Source: Sphagnum magellanicum (Eukaryota; Streptophyta; Sphagnopsida; Sphagnales; Sphagnaceae). Taken from it: a stretch of 64,000 nucleotides of DNA. The notes under the pieces are model-generated. The model was not told the origin of the DNA, did not search any database, and saw only the letters and a program-made list of their open reading frames with translations. The stretch is from assembly GCA_021904315.1 (NCBI GenBank), contig CM038919.1, positions 15,183,666 through 15,247,665 of the forward strand, in the 5' to 3' direction. Shown in pieces: positions 1 through 12,682 of the stretch (the first letter of the stretch is position 1; each line of letters opens with the position of its first letter). Position numbers and translations under genes: made by a program.

Positions 1-967
1 TTGGTGAATTGGTATGTTGTTCCTTGTTTGTATTTTGGAAAATTGAATGTTTATTTCTCTTTATTGGGAATATTTACTTACAATTTTTTAATTTGATAAT
101 ATATTATGTTTCACTTATTAAGCACCAGGTGAAATACTACTTTTTTTATATGTGGAATTTCAAATGTAATCGATTGGCATGGTGTTTGTCATTGATGTAT
201 TAGATTCAAAAGATTGAGTTTCTTTTTTTTACTATAAATGGGAGTTGTGTTGTTTGGTTTTGATAACTAATAATTTATAATGTTTCACCTGGTCCCCATG
301 AGGTGAAATTTTATTTTTAAAAGTTTTATGTTATATATATTTAATAAATACTAGTACATTGATGTAGTTATGGCATTATTGGATTGACATCACTCTCCTT
401 GTTTGAAATTCATAAGGTAGTCTTAGATTTGATTTATTTTTTACACAATGTGTAGATGGGTGTTATCTTTTTGGAATTGTTGGTTACAAAGTCATTTTTA
501 CTTGAAAATAACATAATTGGAAAATATTGGAATATGATATTTATGTCAAAAACGATCATTAATTTGTTGAATCTAATGGCCACAAGGTGAAGTTCATTAT
601 GTCCACTAGGTTGCATAAAGTCCTAAATTAAAAATTGTCTTAAATTAATTAAATGTGTTAATTTTTTTCCCAAATGATATAAGGCCATGATTAAAATATT
701 TATCACCACCCATATGAAAGTATTGAGCTCACAACATGCACCCCCACATGGATGAAACTATTATATAAATTATAAAAAATAGGGTGATTTACAACTAGCC
801 TTGCAATTGGGTTTTTGAGTTGTAATGACCACTTGCAATTTCATTGCAAATTAACATATTTCTATGGCATGAATGTTATCAAACAAATTATATGAATTGC
901 AATGGACAAAATTCATCATATATGGAACTATATATTTACGCAAGAACAATTATTATGCAACTTTGAT
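1..967. other. AT-rich intergenic DNA, no gene seen
   Basis: Only short chance reading frames occur here, with no recognisable protein similarity. The stretch is strongly AT-rich. The part after about 780 (alternating TTGCAA / GTAATGA motifs) resembles the subterminal DNA of CACTA elements, so it may be the remains of an older transposon next to the clear one that begins at 968. Confidence 0.5.
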
Positions 968-3900
968 CACTAGTAGAAAACCCCCATTTTTTAACCAAAA
1001 AGTTTGCAATTACACATCATTTGGAACCATGTTACAATTAGGATTTTTAAAATTTTAAATACAATTATGCACTATAAGGAATTTGCATATTAATGATTAG
1101 TTTTTTTACTATTTTTCAATTGTAAATTCCACATGGGACTATAATTTGTTCTAGTCGCTTTACACAAGTCTCATAAATTTTCAATCACAAACAACAATAC
1201 ATGGTACCAAGTTATAATGGCAATCACATAAAAATGCGACTTACATGAACTTTTCATCCATCCAATTAATTTACATGGCATTGTCATTTTGCGACTACTT
1301 TTATGACTAGGTAATGTAATCACATTATTGATATAAATATTTATTATTTAAATATTAAAATAAAATTATTATTTATATGTTTACATTTTTTTAATAATTT
1401 CATTAATTTCAACTTATAAGTTGTTCACATGTGCCATTACCTAAGCTGGGCTAAAATCCTAGTTTAAGTTATTAGGTAAGCTACCTCATCTCCATTGTTG
1501 ACCACAACCCATTTCATTTATCATTTGATCCTTGAACCCCAAGGATGGAAACCAATTCCTTTACCACCAAACAACCACACATTTTGTGACAATATAGTAA
1601 TGTACATTTTATTTAGGTTATTTGATTTAAAACATTACACAAAACATAATTTTTTATATTTTGTCCAAATGACACAATTTGAAGTTTAATTTTAAATTTT
1701 TTTCAATAACGTCCACAAGTTTTTTTTTCCTCTACAAATGTAAACTAAATTGAAAAGAAAAATGTTTGAATTTTGTTATTGAATACCATTTCAATGATCA
1801 TTCCCTGGAAAAAATTAATTCAAGCACATGATTTATAAATGGAAAAAAACTTTGTGGATAACATAATAACAAATAAAATTATATGTTTTTAAATCTTAAA
1901 CCTTCATTTGATTTTGAAAATTATATTATACAATTCTGCTTTTGAATATCATAATTTCAACAATAGGATTTAATTTAGATGTGTGATATATAATTTTTTC
2001 ACATATAATATTTATAAGTGCATGTAAATAAATTATAATATAAATGTAAAAAAGATTTGATATTAACCATATTATTTCGAATGTAAAAGATTAATCTAGA
2101 AATTTGATTTTAATTTTTCAATACTAATTAATGCCATATAATTAGTTGATTTTATGGAACTATAAATTTTATTATTTTTACATTTATTATATATTAATTT
2201 TTAATTAAAATTATGATTTAAAAAATTTGTGCAAAAATAAATTATACATTTTTCACATCTCAAACCTTTATTTGATTTTAAATCTTATACTATATTTTTT
2301 TAATAATATATCATAACTGTACCAACAAAAATTAATTTAAATATATGATATATAATTTAGTCACATATAATGCTTATAAATGGATCATAAATTAACCCTA
2401 TTACCTAGTTAACCCATTCAATAAATAAATTACATTGCTTATGTAATTAAATAATTAATTAAAAATATCACATATCAACATGACAAAGTACCTAATATTT
2501 AACCCACATACATATGACTTACTACCTAGCCTAATAGCTAAATTAATTACATAGTCTACTTAATTAAATAATTAATTTACACAAAATGTTATCACATATT
2601 AATTACCCCTACTATCTATTACTTAACCCATGTACATACTTCCTATTACATATCCTACTTAATTACTACCTACTATCTAACTTAATTGCATAGCTTGCCT
2701 AATTAATTAACTAATAAAAAAACACTATGATATATCAACATGATAAATTTTAATATTGGAAATTCCAAATAATGGTCCATATTTACATTGCCATGGGTCC
2801 TCTAAAGTTTCACAAACCTACCAAAACCTATTACACATTTAATAATTAGTTCATTCAAGAAAGCTAATGAAAAAAATTATGCCACAAAATCCAACAATTC
2901 CATTGGCCAATTCATTTTTGTTATATTTAATTACAAGTACATTTGTAACTAGGATTTATAGTTGCAATTGAAGTTGAATAAGATGCCATGTGGTGTACAC
3001 CAATGAATCACATTCCAAGTCACAAAAATAACTGCATTTTCATTTATTTTGAAATGACACTAATAATAAATTATATAAATTCACTTTTCATCTTCACTTT
3101 CATCCAAACTAACATTAGTCGCAAATCATAGTTGCATATGCAACTACAAACCACTTTTTAGTTGTTTTAATGATTACAAGTCGTATTTACCTTGGTGCCA
3201 CAAAGGATAGTTGCATCAATAATCGAAAAAATGGTTGATTTGGACACAAGTAAAAAATGTGTGGGTTCGAATGGACAAAATTCCTTGCAATGATGCCAAT
3301 TATTAATTAAGTCAACTAATTTATTATATTGGTTTATAGTTGAAAACATTTTTCAACTAATCATTTGTTGAATACTAAATGGCCATTTTTGAAATATTTT
3401 TAACATCTATGGTTTTATAATTGGCACACAATCAAGACAATGACTAATGTTCAATTATTTTGGTGACACCACCAACACACACATATGGATGATAAAATGT
3501 TTTAAAGGATGGATAAAATTATTTGCAACTTTGTTACAATTATCTCTCTCAACTAGGCTAGACAACTAGTAGGTGACTTTAATTTTATACATATATTGTT
3601 TTAATATTTATTTTAAATTATGATAACATTAAATTCCATGTAAATTTTATTTATATAAATGAATGGTTATTTTTTGTGCACCTAAATGTTTAATTTTAAT
3701 TTTAAAATAAAATTGAAAGAAATTTTGAAATATAACTTTGTAATAATGTGTATGTTCGATACATATAATTTATTATTTCTATGTATATCAAATTTTAATT
3801 TACAATATATCAAGTGATAAGACACATTTAATGATTTGGTAAAACTCTAATGTTTATTCATTTTTATACACATGATATCTTAACATTTGTTCTAAATGTA

Positions 3901-5937
3901 AGAAAATTTCATTAAACATTAAAGTACATGTAAATTCTATTTATATAAATGAATAGTTATGTATGTTATAAAAAAAAGGTCTATGCATATAAATATTAAA
4001 TTTTAACTTCAAGATAAAATTTAAGGAAATTTTTAAATATAAGTTTGCAATAATTTATGTTCAATATATGCAATTTATTATTTCTATATGAATCAGATGC
4101 TACTTTACAACAAATGAAGTAATGATAAAAAAATTATTATTTTTGTGAAAATTTAATTTTTATTCATTTTTATGCATATGATGTCTTAATATATTTTTAA
4201 AATTAGGATAAAATACATTAATTATTAAAATTGCATGTAAATTTTCTATTGTATCAATGAATGGTTATGTATGATGAATTGTTTTTGTGTATATAAATAT
4301 TACACTTTAATATGAAAATAAAATTTAATGAAATTTTGAAATGTAGGTCAAGTTAATAATGTGTGTGTTCAATCAATACATATTTTATTATTTTTATGTA
4401 GATTTTTTGGTTTAAAACATATGAAATAATCATATATAATTATTATTTTTTGGAATTTTAATTTTAATTTTAATTTTGGCTATTAATTCCAATAATTTTT
4501 TAATTTGTAATCTTATTAGAATTATTTATTATTATTATATTATAATAATGATCAAAATAGTTAATAAACATATTTTTAAATTATTATATAATTTTAACAC
4601 TACCATACTTATAAAAATATTTTTTCTAGATTTTTTAAATTAATTGTTACAAATATTAATTTCTGATAATTATAAAAAATTACATAACAATATGAATAAT
4701 AATAGTTAAATAACTAGCTTAGCTTAGCTACTAGTTACAATACCATTATTAACATTGCTATTGTAATTTTAAGCAATTATTAATTAATAGTACATTGTAA
4801 CAATTAATTTAATTAAAATACCAATTTTTATATTTTTATCAATTATTTATTTTATGAAATGTTAATAAAAAGTTATAACAAATTAATAAAATTCCAAATA
4901 TTGACTAATTTTTAATAATTAATTATTTTATAGATAATTATAATTAATTGTATAATTACATAACTATACAATTAAAACTATTGATAAATAATTATTACAA
5001 ATAATTAACGTAACTGGATAGACCTAGGTTAAATATATTATTAGTTTAAATCTAGGTCTACCTAAGCTTATACTAGTTTTTGATTTCGTTGCAACTAAAT
5101 TACAATTATTTGAGCTACAATTAGGTTACAACTAAAATGTTTATCCCATATTATTTAGCTTCCATTCCAAAAATCCAAACTATAGAAAGGATTACACTAG
5201 GATTGTTTGAGAAACATAATAATCTTGGAAATGTAATAACCATTTTGAATGAACCAATCAAAAAGACTACACCTTAAAAGTTAAACCAAATGAAATAGGA
5301 TTTCATTAATTGAATGCCATGTGGCCTAGGTCTAAGCCTAACATAGGTGCCTAAGTCTAATCTTGATTTAAACTTAATTCAAATGCCCTATGTTTAAGTT
5401 TAATTTAAGTTTATAGGTTTAGGCTAAATGGCCAATGTACTAGCACCACATGGCTTAGCCTATGGATGTGGTGTGCCACCTATCGTTTTACTATTCATTG
5501 ATTCCAAACTTTGTGAATGTGCCATGTGTCAACATTGTGAATGTACCATGTGTCACCAAACCACTAACCAAATGTTCAACTTACATAGTTACAACCTAGT
5601 CGAAATTACAACTAAATTTTTGGTTGATGTCATGCCCAATCAATGAATGATGTCCATCCACTAGTCGAAAGCAACTGAAAACAATTCTCGACTATAATGG
5701 TATGCAATTTGCAATTGAAATGGTAAGTAATGGCTATTGTTGTGGTGTTGACATGTGGCTAACATTTTCAACTAAAATGTCATTTTTAACTTGTACTTGT
5801 GGATTTTTTTGGTTTGTAGTTGAAAACATTTTTTAGTTGCAAAAAATATTTTGCTACACTTGTTCCTCTCAAACTATGTTTTTTAGTTGAAATGTAGTTG
5901 GAAATGTAGTTACAAAAGGGGAGCTTTTGTACTAATG
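968..5937 (+). mobile_element. Non-autonomous CACTA (EnSpm) DNA transposon, copy 1
   Basis: The left end reads CACTAGTAGAAAACCCCC. The right end, read on the minus strand, is CATTAGTACAAAAGCTCCCC, so the termini are inverted and begin with CACTA-type sequence. The flanking trinucleotides are GAT and AAT, a 2/3 match to the 3-bp duplication expected for this superfamily. Much of the interior from about 3160 onward aligns by eye with the interior of 44612-48295, including the shared stretch around TTGGTGACACCA, so the two are the same family. I see no transposase; the interior is very AT-rich with many TTGCAACTA-like subterminal motifs. Around 2380-2720 there is a degenerate repeat of ATTACCTA / TTAATTACATAG words. 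Confidence 0.7.
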
Positions 5938-6329
5938 AATGCAACCAGTTTAGAACTATCATCATAATGTCATGTTGATGTTGCTTTTCATCCATCCATC
6001 AATGATGAACTCTATTAATTTCCATTGAAATTCCTTTGCAACTACAAGTGTAGGGAAACACTTTAATGGTTGAAACTAATTAGCAACTATGTAACAATTC
6101 ACATCGACACTTATGTGTAATTACAATGTACCACAATGTAGTTATATGGTAGTTCATTTAAATGAAACTAGATAACTAAATTGTAACTTATAGTGCATAT
6201 GTGCAAACCTTGCACATGCATTATCATTGTTCAAATTATGATAAATAGAGTAGAATTACATTCCATCATTATTAATATACATGAAATGGAACTAAAATTA
6301 TATGCATTGACATCCAAGGTTGGAAAATT
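5938..6329. other. Short spacer between two transposons
   Basis: AT-rich DNA with TTGCAACTA motifs and no coding signal. It separates the right end of CACTA copy 1 from the possible left end of the next element. Confidence 0.4.
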
Positions 6330-8686
6330 CATTACAAGAATGATTTTTTTTTAATTATTGAAATGTAATTTAATTATAAATCTAAGTATTATTGCCCAAA
6401 CTATTTATAACAAAAGTTTTTACTACCTAAACAAAAGGTCGTCACAAAAATGATGAACCACAATAATCAAATATTGTAATCTAAAACATTATGTTTCTAT
6501 AAATTAATGTTTCCTTTTATTTTTGTTGAAATGGAACTTGAGCCATAATTTTTTCATTCCACCTTATTTGCTTAAAATCTAGCATATGATATTCAATATT
6601 AGATGTGAAAGGAAATGAATGACATCTACATAACATTGTAATGCAAAAGATATCAAGATGTCCATCCTTTCAATTTAAATAAAACTACCTTATAACTACA
6701 TTGCCATTAAAAAAGCTTATATATTTACTTAAAGAAAATTAGCTTACAACTACAAAGCCACTAGAGCTTATTTATCACTAAAATTCCAAAATACATAACA
6801 TTGATACAAACTAAATTGCCATTAATTACAATTGCATACAATGATGGTTTTTAAAATAAAATGTATCACATATTTGAAGTATTGAAGTTAGAATTCACCA
6901 TGCCTTTGTTGTTTTGGAATTTTTTTTCTTGCATGTATTGGTTTGGATTGTTACACAACAAACAACAACATATTTGATGACATAGTTATTTGCAACCTAA
7001 CCAAATTATGCAACATCACATGTGCACATTCTTCTATTCAAGACTATTTTTCAAACAAAACCACCATGTTTTTTTTGAAAAAACTTTATTTTGCATGCAT
7101 AACTTTAATTTTTATGGATTTAAAACATTATCAAAATTTGACCTTATAACATAAGAACAACAAAAATCATCATAAATCCATAAAAATAACATGTGTGTTC
7201 GAACAAATTAATTTTATTTCAACTCCACCTTCCACCTCAAAATCCCAAATCAAAAAACACATGAACAAAACCCACAACATGATTATCATCACAAATATTT
7301 TCACCCTTCACAAACTCCTCATCCCTATAAACTACACTTTACAAATCAATTTTTTTTTTAAATGAAAGATTTTCAACCTTCAAGATTAAGAACAAAAAAA
7401 TTCAACCTCCAAGAACAAAAACAAGAACTTTCAACCTCCAAGAACAAAAACAGGAACTTTCAACATCCAAGAACAAGAATAGTAACCTTCATCCTCCAAG
7501 TTTTTTAAATGAACAAAAAAAAACTTTTAACAACCCTCTAGCTTTATTTCTAAACTTGGAAAAAAAAATCTTAATTATATGGCACATGATATGATAATTA
7601 CATCACCAAAAAACTAAAAAATGCACAAATATTTAGAGAAAAACCTTTTCTTTTTTAATTCATCTTGAGTTTCTTGACAATAGGCATGGGTGCATGAAAG
7701 TTGTTGATGCAAAAAGGGATATCTATTGATTTATTACCATGTGTCACTTGCTTAGGGGTTTCTTGCCCAATTTTCATATTTTCAAATTCCAAGTTAAAGT
7801 CTAGTTCCATATTAGTTGTTCACAATGATGACGTGGTTGATTTGGTTGACTTGACTAATGTGTCTACATGTTGGCTTGACTTATTTGGTTACTTTGGTTG
7901 ACATGTTTACTACATGTTAGTTGTTAAAAAAAAATCCTTTGTGATTCATTTTGAATTTTTTTATAATAGGCATAGGTGCATGATTAACTTGAAAGAATCG
8001 ACCCTTGTCAATGAAGCAATTAAACACTTAGGGTATAAGACTTCAAAGTATATATACACACTATTTTTTAATTTTATTTCAAGAACAAACTTTCAACTTC
8101 AATGAATTCTATGGTTTATTAGGTTTATAAAACAACATGTTATTGTGAGTTGCAATGTATTGGAAAACTAGTAATAAAATAATTGAGCAACAATCACAAA
8201 ATAGTGGAAAATAGTACTTATATAGTGGCAACCTAATGGTACAATTCGTTCTGTAAATGAAAATCATTATTGATAACTAATTGTAAACAAATTGAAGGTG
8301 TCATATCTAATGGGTGATGAAAATGCATATCTATGCCATGATCATATGTGTCAAGGTTGTGCACTACTTATAAATAAATTGTTGATTGGGTGCTACATTT
8401 ACCCCAATTGTAATATAATTGTCACACGTTATTAAAGAGCAATTTGTCAACAAAGTCAAACATGTTTGACTACAATCATATCTACAATGTATATATTTTA
8501 TTATATAGATCTCCATCTTGCAATTAACTTACAATCACAATACAATGTTTCAATTTTCTGACTTGGCATATTATTTATTAATTCATCATATTTCCATGGG
8601 ACAATTACAACATAGTTATATATTAGTTGTTTTAGAGCTGTAATTGTAGGGTAATTTAGTTACCACAAACATGATTTTTCATAATG
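6330..8686 (+). mobile_element. Possible second CACTA-type element
   Basis: The left end reads CATTACAAGAATGATTTTT and the right end, on the minus strand, reads CATTATGAAAAATCATG. Both are CACTA-like but match each other only partly. Flanking trinucleotides are ATT and ATA (2/3). The right terminus resembles another isolated end at 43259 (minus strand CACTATGAAAAATTGTG), which supports a related family. There is no transposase. Pairing these two ends into one element is inference. Confidence 0.35.
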
Positions 8687-11600
8687 ATATAGGGTTTGGA
8701 CTATGAGATCCCATTTCCAATTGTCATGTGGGTATCACACGACCAAAATAAAATCCAAGTAAGGAGCAATATTCATATGCAAATATTGCAGTTGGAGGAA
8801 AAAAATTTATTAATGTGAGTCCACCTCCATTTGGGCAATAATGCATGTTGTACAAATGAGGTTACTCAAATTTTCCCATAATATGCAGCACATAAGGATG
8901 TTTGGAAGGTGTTCCCAAACTTTTTATGACACTAAATGTTTAGGGCACACAACTACCTCATTGCTAATTAAATATAAATCAATAAATATTTACCCAGGAT
9001 TTAGGATTTCCTTCACTTTGAGGGACATATATCAAATAAGCACAATTAACCTCAATTCATTTCTTCTATTCTGAAGGAGAAGGAAGACATCTCCCAATTC
9101 ATAATAGGTATGAATAATATTTCCTCCTTAATATTTCAATCAAGCTTTTAAATTTCATTATGTTTTTTTTTTTTCCTGCATAATTAATTATTAATAAATT
9201 TTGGTTTTTTTAATTCTCTTTTAAACACTTATATATATATAGTTTATTATGCAAGTGATTACTTTCACTAAATGGCATTTTTTGTAAGTTGTTTATTTCT
9301 GTAGGACCTAGGGTTCAGTTGAACATGAACTTTTTTCTCTAGTGGGAATTTGCATACCATTGTCTTTTTATTGGGTTGATTCAATACCACCCATAGGGTT
9401 TAAGTTGTGATGCAAATGACATTTTTAACCACCAAAAACCAAAAACCAATAGTGTGAGTTAAGGGTTTTAACATTTTCATCCATGCAATATTGTTTTCTT
9501 GTGGAGTCATTTGTTGGGTGGGGTTCATAGTGGTTTATATGCTCAAACTATGCATAACATGAGTCCAAAGTGTGTCTGGGCAGCATCCATCTTTTTAGAG
9601 AAAAAGATGGATTGGGGGGCCAAGGGTAGACAAGGAAAAGAAGAAGAAGCAACTACTAGTTTTATAAAAAGAACACTACTTGGTAGCTACCTGTTCACAT
9701 CTTGAACAATGTGTGTAAATGGAGGTGTAAAGTAAAGTAATTAGCAAAGCCACAAAAACAGTGTCATTTTAGCTGGCCTGAAGTTCCAAGGAAACCTTGA
9801 TGCAGGCAGACTGCAATGGGGTTGTTGCCCATGAAAGAAACCATCATGAAATTCAAGTGCTGACTCTGATTGGTGTTGAGTGGTGCGAAGCCTCCCTTGA
9901 CCCCTGATTTTTTTTCATTTTTTTTTGTGCGATGCATTTTGTCCATGTGTTTCCCCAAAAAAAGGAATTCAGAAAGTCCTGGAGGGTCCCCAGATTTCAA
10001 GAGATCTGAGGCCTTGGTATCTTTGTGCACCCAGAGTGCTGCGAGGTCTGGAGATTTCAATATATGTGAGAGGGTTTCATAACTTTCTACACTCTGGCAT
10101 GTGCAAAATCATGCTCAAGTACATCTGAGTTGCACTTGGACAGGTAATGGACACCCAGGTTATGGACACCCAAGTGTGATCAGTGATTTTTTTCTTTTTG
10201 GGGATCTTTTGCCAAACTTCAACCTGAAAAATCTGATTTGAAACCTCCACAAAGGATTTTTTCATGAAATTAATTGCCAAAACTTACTCTTGATAAAAAT
10301 GAGCAAGTTGTGCTTGGTATGGAACTCTTGGAATGGCAATTAGCTTACCCATGGAACTAACATTCCCGTGTTATTACTTTCTGTGTAAGACAATTTGTGC
10401 TTTGGCTGTTGGGCTGTGGTGACCCTGTTTGTTTGTTCATTTGTTGATGAAACCTTACCAAACTTTATAAAAGAAAATGCACCCATCCCGAAGAGAAAAA
10501 GGAAGTAACAACAAGAGAGAGCACCAACATCCAACATAGAGACAGCGCCCAAAGGTGCAAATGCAAATTTGTTTGTTATGTAAAATGACAATAAGTTTGC
10601 CTGGACCATGGCACCATTAACAAAGTATGTTGTGGTCATGCTGGGACCCTGGCAGCCCTGGGTCATCAGCATCCAAGGAAATGGGAACTAATTAGCTGGG
10701 CTCCACCTACGTCCTAATACCATAGTCATTACTCCTATTTTCATGGTTCACAGCTGACAAAATCCCAGATTCTGGATCAAATGGACTTCATTTTATGTCT
10801 TCATTTTGCCCGCCTCATTAACTTCCAATTCTTGGTATTGCAAACTTTTAACTTCCATGTCACGATATTACATCATTTTGCCCTGGGTATTACAAACTTT
10901 TTGAGCATGGGAGCAAGGCAATTGCCTTTAGCCTTGAGGAGCAGGCACTGTACAAGAACAATAATTTGGACACATTAAAGTGGGGGCGTCTGAGCACTAT
11001 TTTCAGCTCTACTTTACTATGAATATGGATTGATTGTTGCAAATATTTGTGGTACAGCTTGTTGTGAAAATGGATGATGGATTTTCACATTAAATTTATT
11101 TCTTGATCTTGCATTGGGATTCAGCATCTTGTACTGGGTTTCTTCTGTAGTTGCTAAAATTTAGATTGGATTGAGTTCCTGGTCTTTGGATGAAAATCCA
11201 ATTCTGTTACATCATGATCATTGCATTCAACCCCATAAGCATATAACTATCATAATAACCTAATCCAGTGAAGTCCAAATTCAAGCAGCTACACACAATG
11301 TAGTATATATTTGATTCAGTTTGGAAACTTGATTTGAGGGTTGCAAAGTGTTTCTGATGTTTTTGCTGCATATTTTTTAAGGGAAAAATTTAAAGGAAAC
11401 TCTTCATCTGCCAGTAGGAATTGAACCCTAAACCTGGCCATGCAAAGGTTGCAAAAGCAATTTCCCTTTCTCCTGTGGTCTCCTGAGAGCATCTCCAGCC
11501 ATGCTCACTACATACCGTGTAAAAGTATTTCTCACATCCAAGCTTAGTTTTTTTTTCCCCAACCCGCCCATACAACTAAAATTGGGATTGCAATTAGGTG

Positions 11601-12428
11601 GGAGACTACTAGGTAATGGCAAACCACCTGTACCATTCATTATGATTGGCCTTTCAGAAACAGTGAGCAGCAATCAGATGATATATATTACACTCGCCTC
11701 TGGCATGTGTTAGGCTTTGCTGTGCCTTTTACCAGCTTCTTCAAATTGTGCAAAAATGCTGGCCCACAACCATTTTGATGAGCCAACCCAGACTGGTTTC
11801 ACTTTTCTTCATCCAATTTTAATTTGCAGAGTCACATACTGAGCACCAGTGGACTTGCTCTAATAAGTGGTAGCCCTTCAATTCCTTCTTCAGACCCTAG
11901 AATTTATCACATAGTTGGTGCTTTGCATTTGGTGTGAATTCTGTATTGTACAACTCTAAGCAATTCCTGTAACATTTTTCATTGAGAACTTGTCCAATTC
12001 AAAATTATGTACTCTCAAGATTCCATACTGCAACTACATAACTTGCAGTGTCCATGGAGATGACTAGTGTTGTACCAGTCTATAGGAGCTGTGCCTGGTA
12101 CCAATATTGTTACCAACACTGGTATCAAGGACCCTACCACGCTGGGATGACCTGAGGCAATACTAGCCTTACATACCAGGTTTATTCCTGCCTCATACCA
12201 GGTAAAAATCAGCCTTGGACCATCCTGGTATGAATTTTTTTTTTCAATACCCAATACCAGTACCAGACCGGTGTTGGGTTCACAAGTTGATACCCATCCA
12301 ATACTGGTGATGACCTCCTCACAATGGTCATCACCTGATACACCTCCACATGCATTTTGAAGGACAAATAAAATGGAGCTGCCAAGACCATAAGACACAG
12401 AACTTACAAAAAAACTATTTCTCCAGCT
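8687..12428. other. Lower-repeat intergenic DNA downstream of the proline transporter
   Basis: GC content rises compared with the first 8.6 kb. Several reading frames of 60-140 codons occur, but none resembles a known family and none shows a paired splice structure. Between about 12055 and 12320 the words GGTACCAG / ATACCAGTACC recur many times, giving a locally repetitive stretch. No RNA gene or element ends were recognised. Confidence 0.45.
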
Positions 12429-12434
12429 TTTATT
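12429..12434 (-). terminator. Candidate poly(A) signal of the proline transporter
   Basis: The minus strand reads AATAAA about 250 bases beyond the stop codon of the transporter, a normal distance for a plant 3' UTR. It is the nearest exact hexamer I found; without transcript data it remains a candidate. Confidence 0.4.
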
Positions 12435-12682
12435 ATGAAGCATCGGAGCAAATTTGTAATGGAATCAATGAAATTGTCTTTCACCTGTTGAATTTCTGTT
12501 GTGCATCTATAGGGCTTCTATCATATCCCTGCACATTTGTGTATTAAATCTGTAGCAAAAGGAGCTATTTGAAACCTTGCTTGTAAATTTGATTATGCAC
12601 CCCTGGGAAGGGTGAGTTGATGATGCTAGCTGCTACATACATACACACTTGCTTTGCATTATATGCAAACTGCTGCCAAGTT

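Noticed and set aside
10340-10672. 110-codon minus-strand frame with hydrophobic stretches
   Set aside because: No recognisable family, no splice partners, and open frames of this size are expected by chance in this richer-GC stretch.
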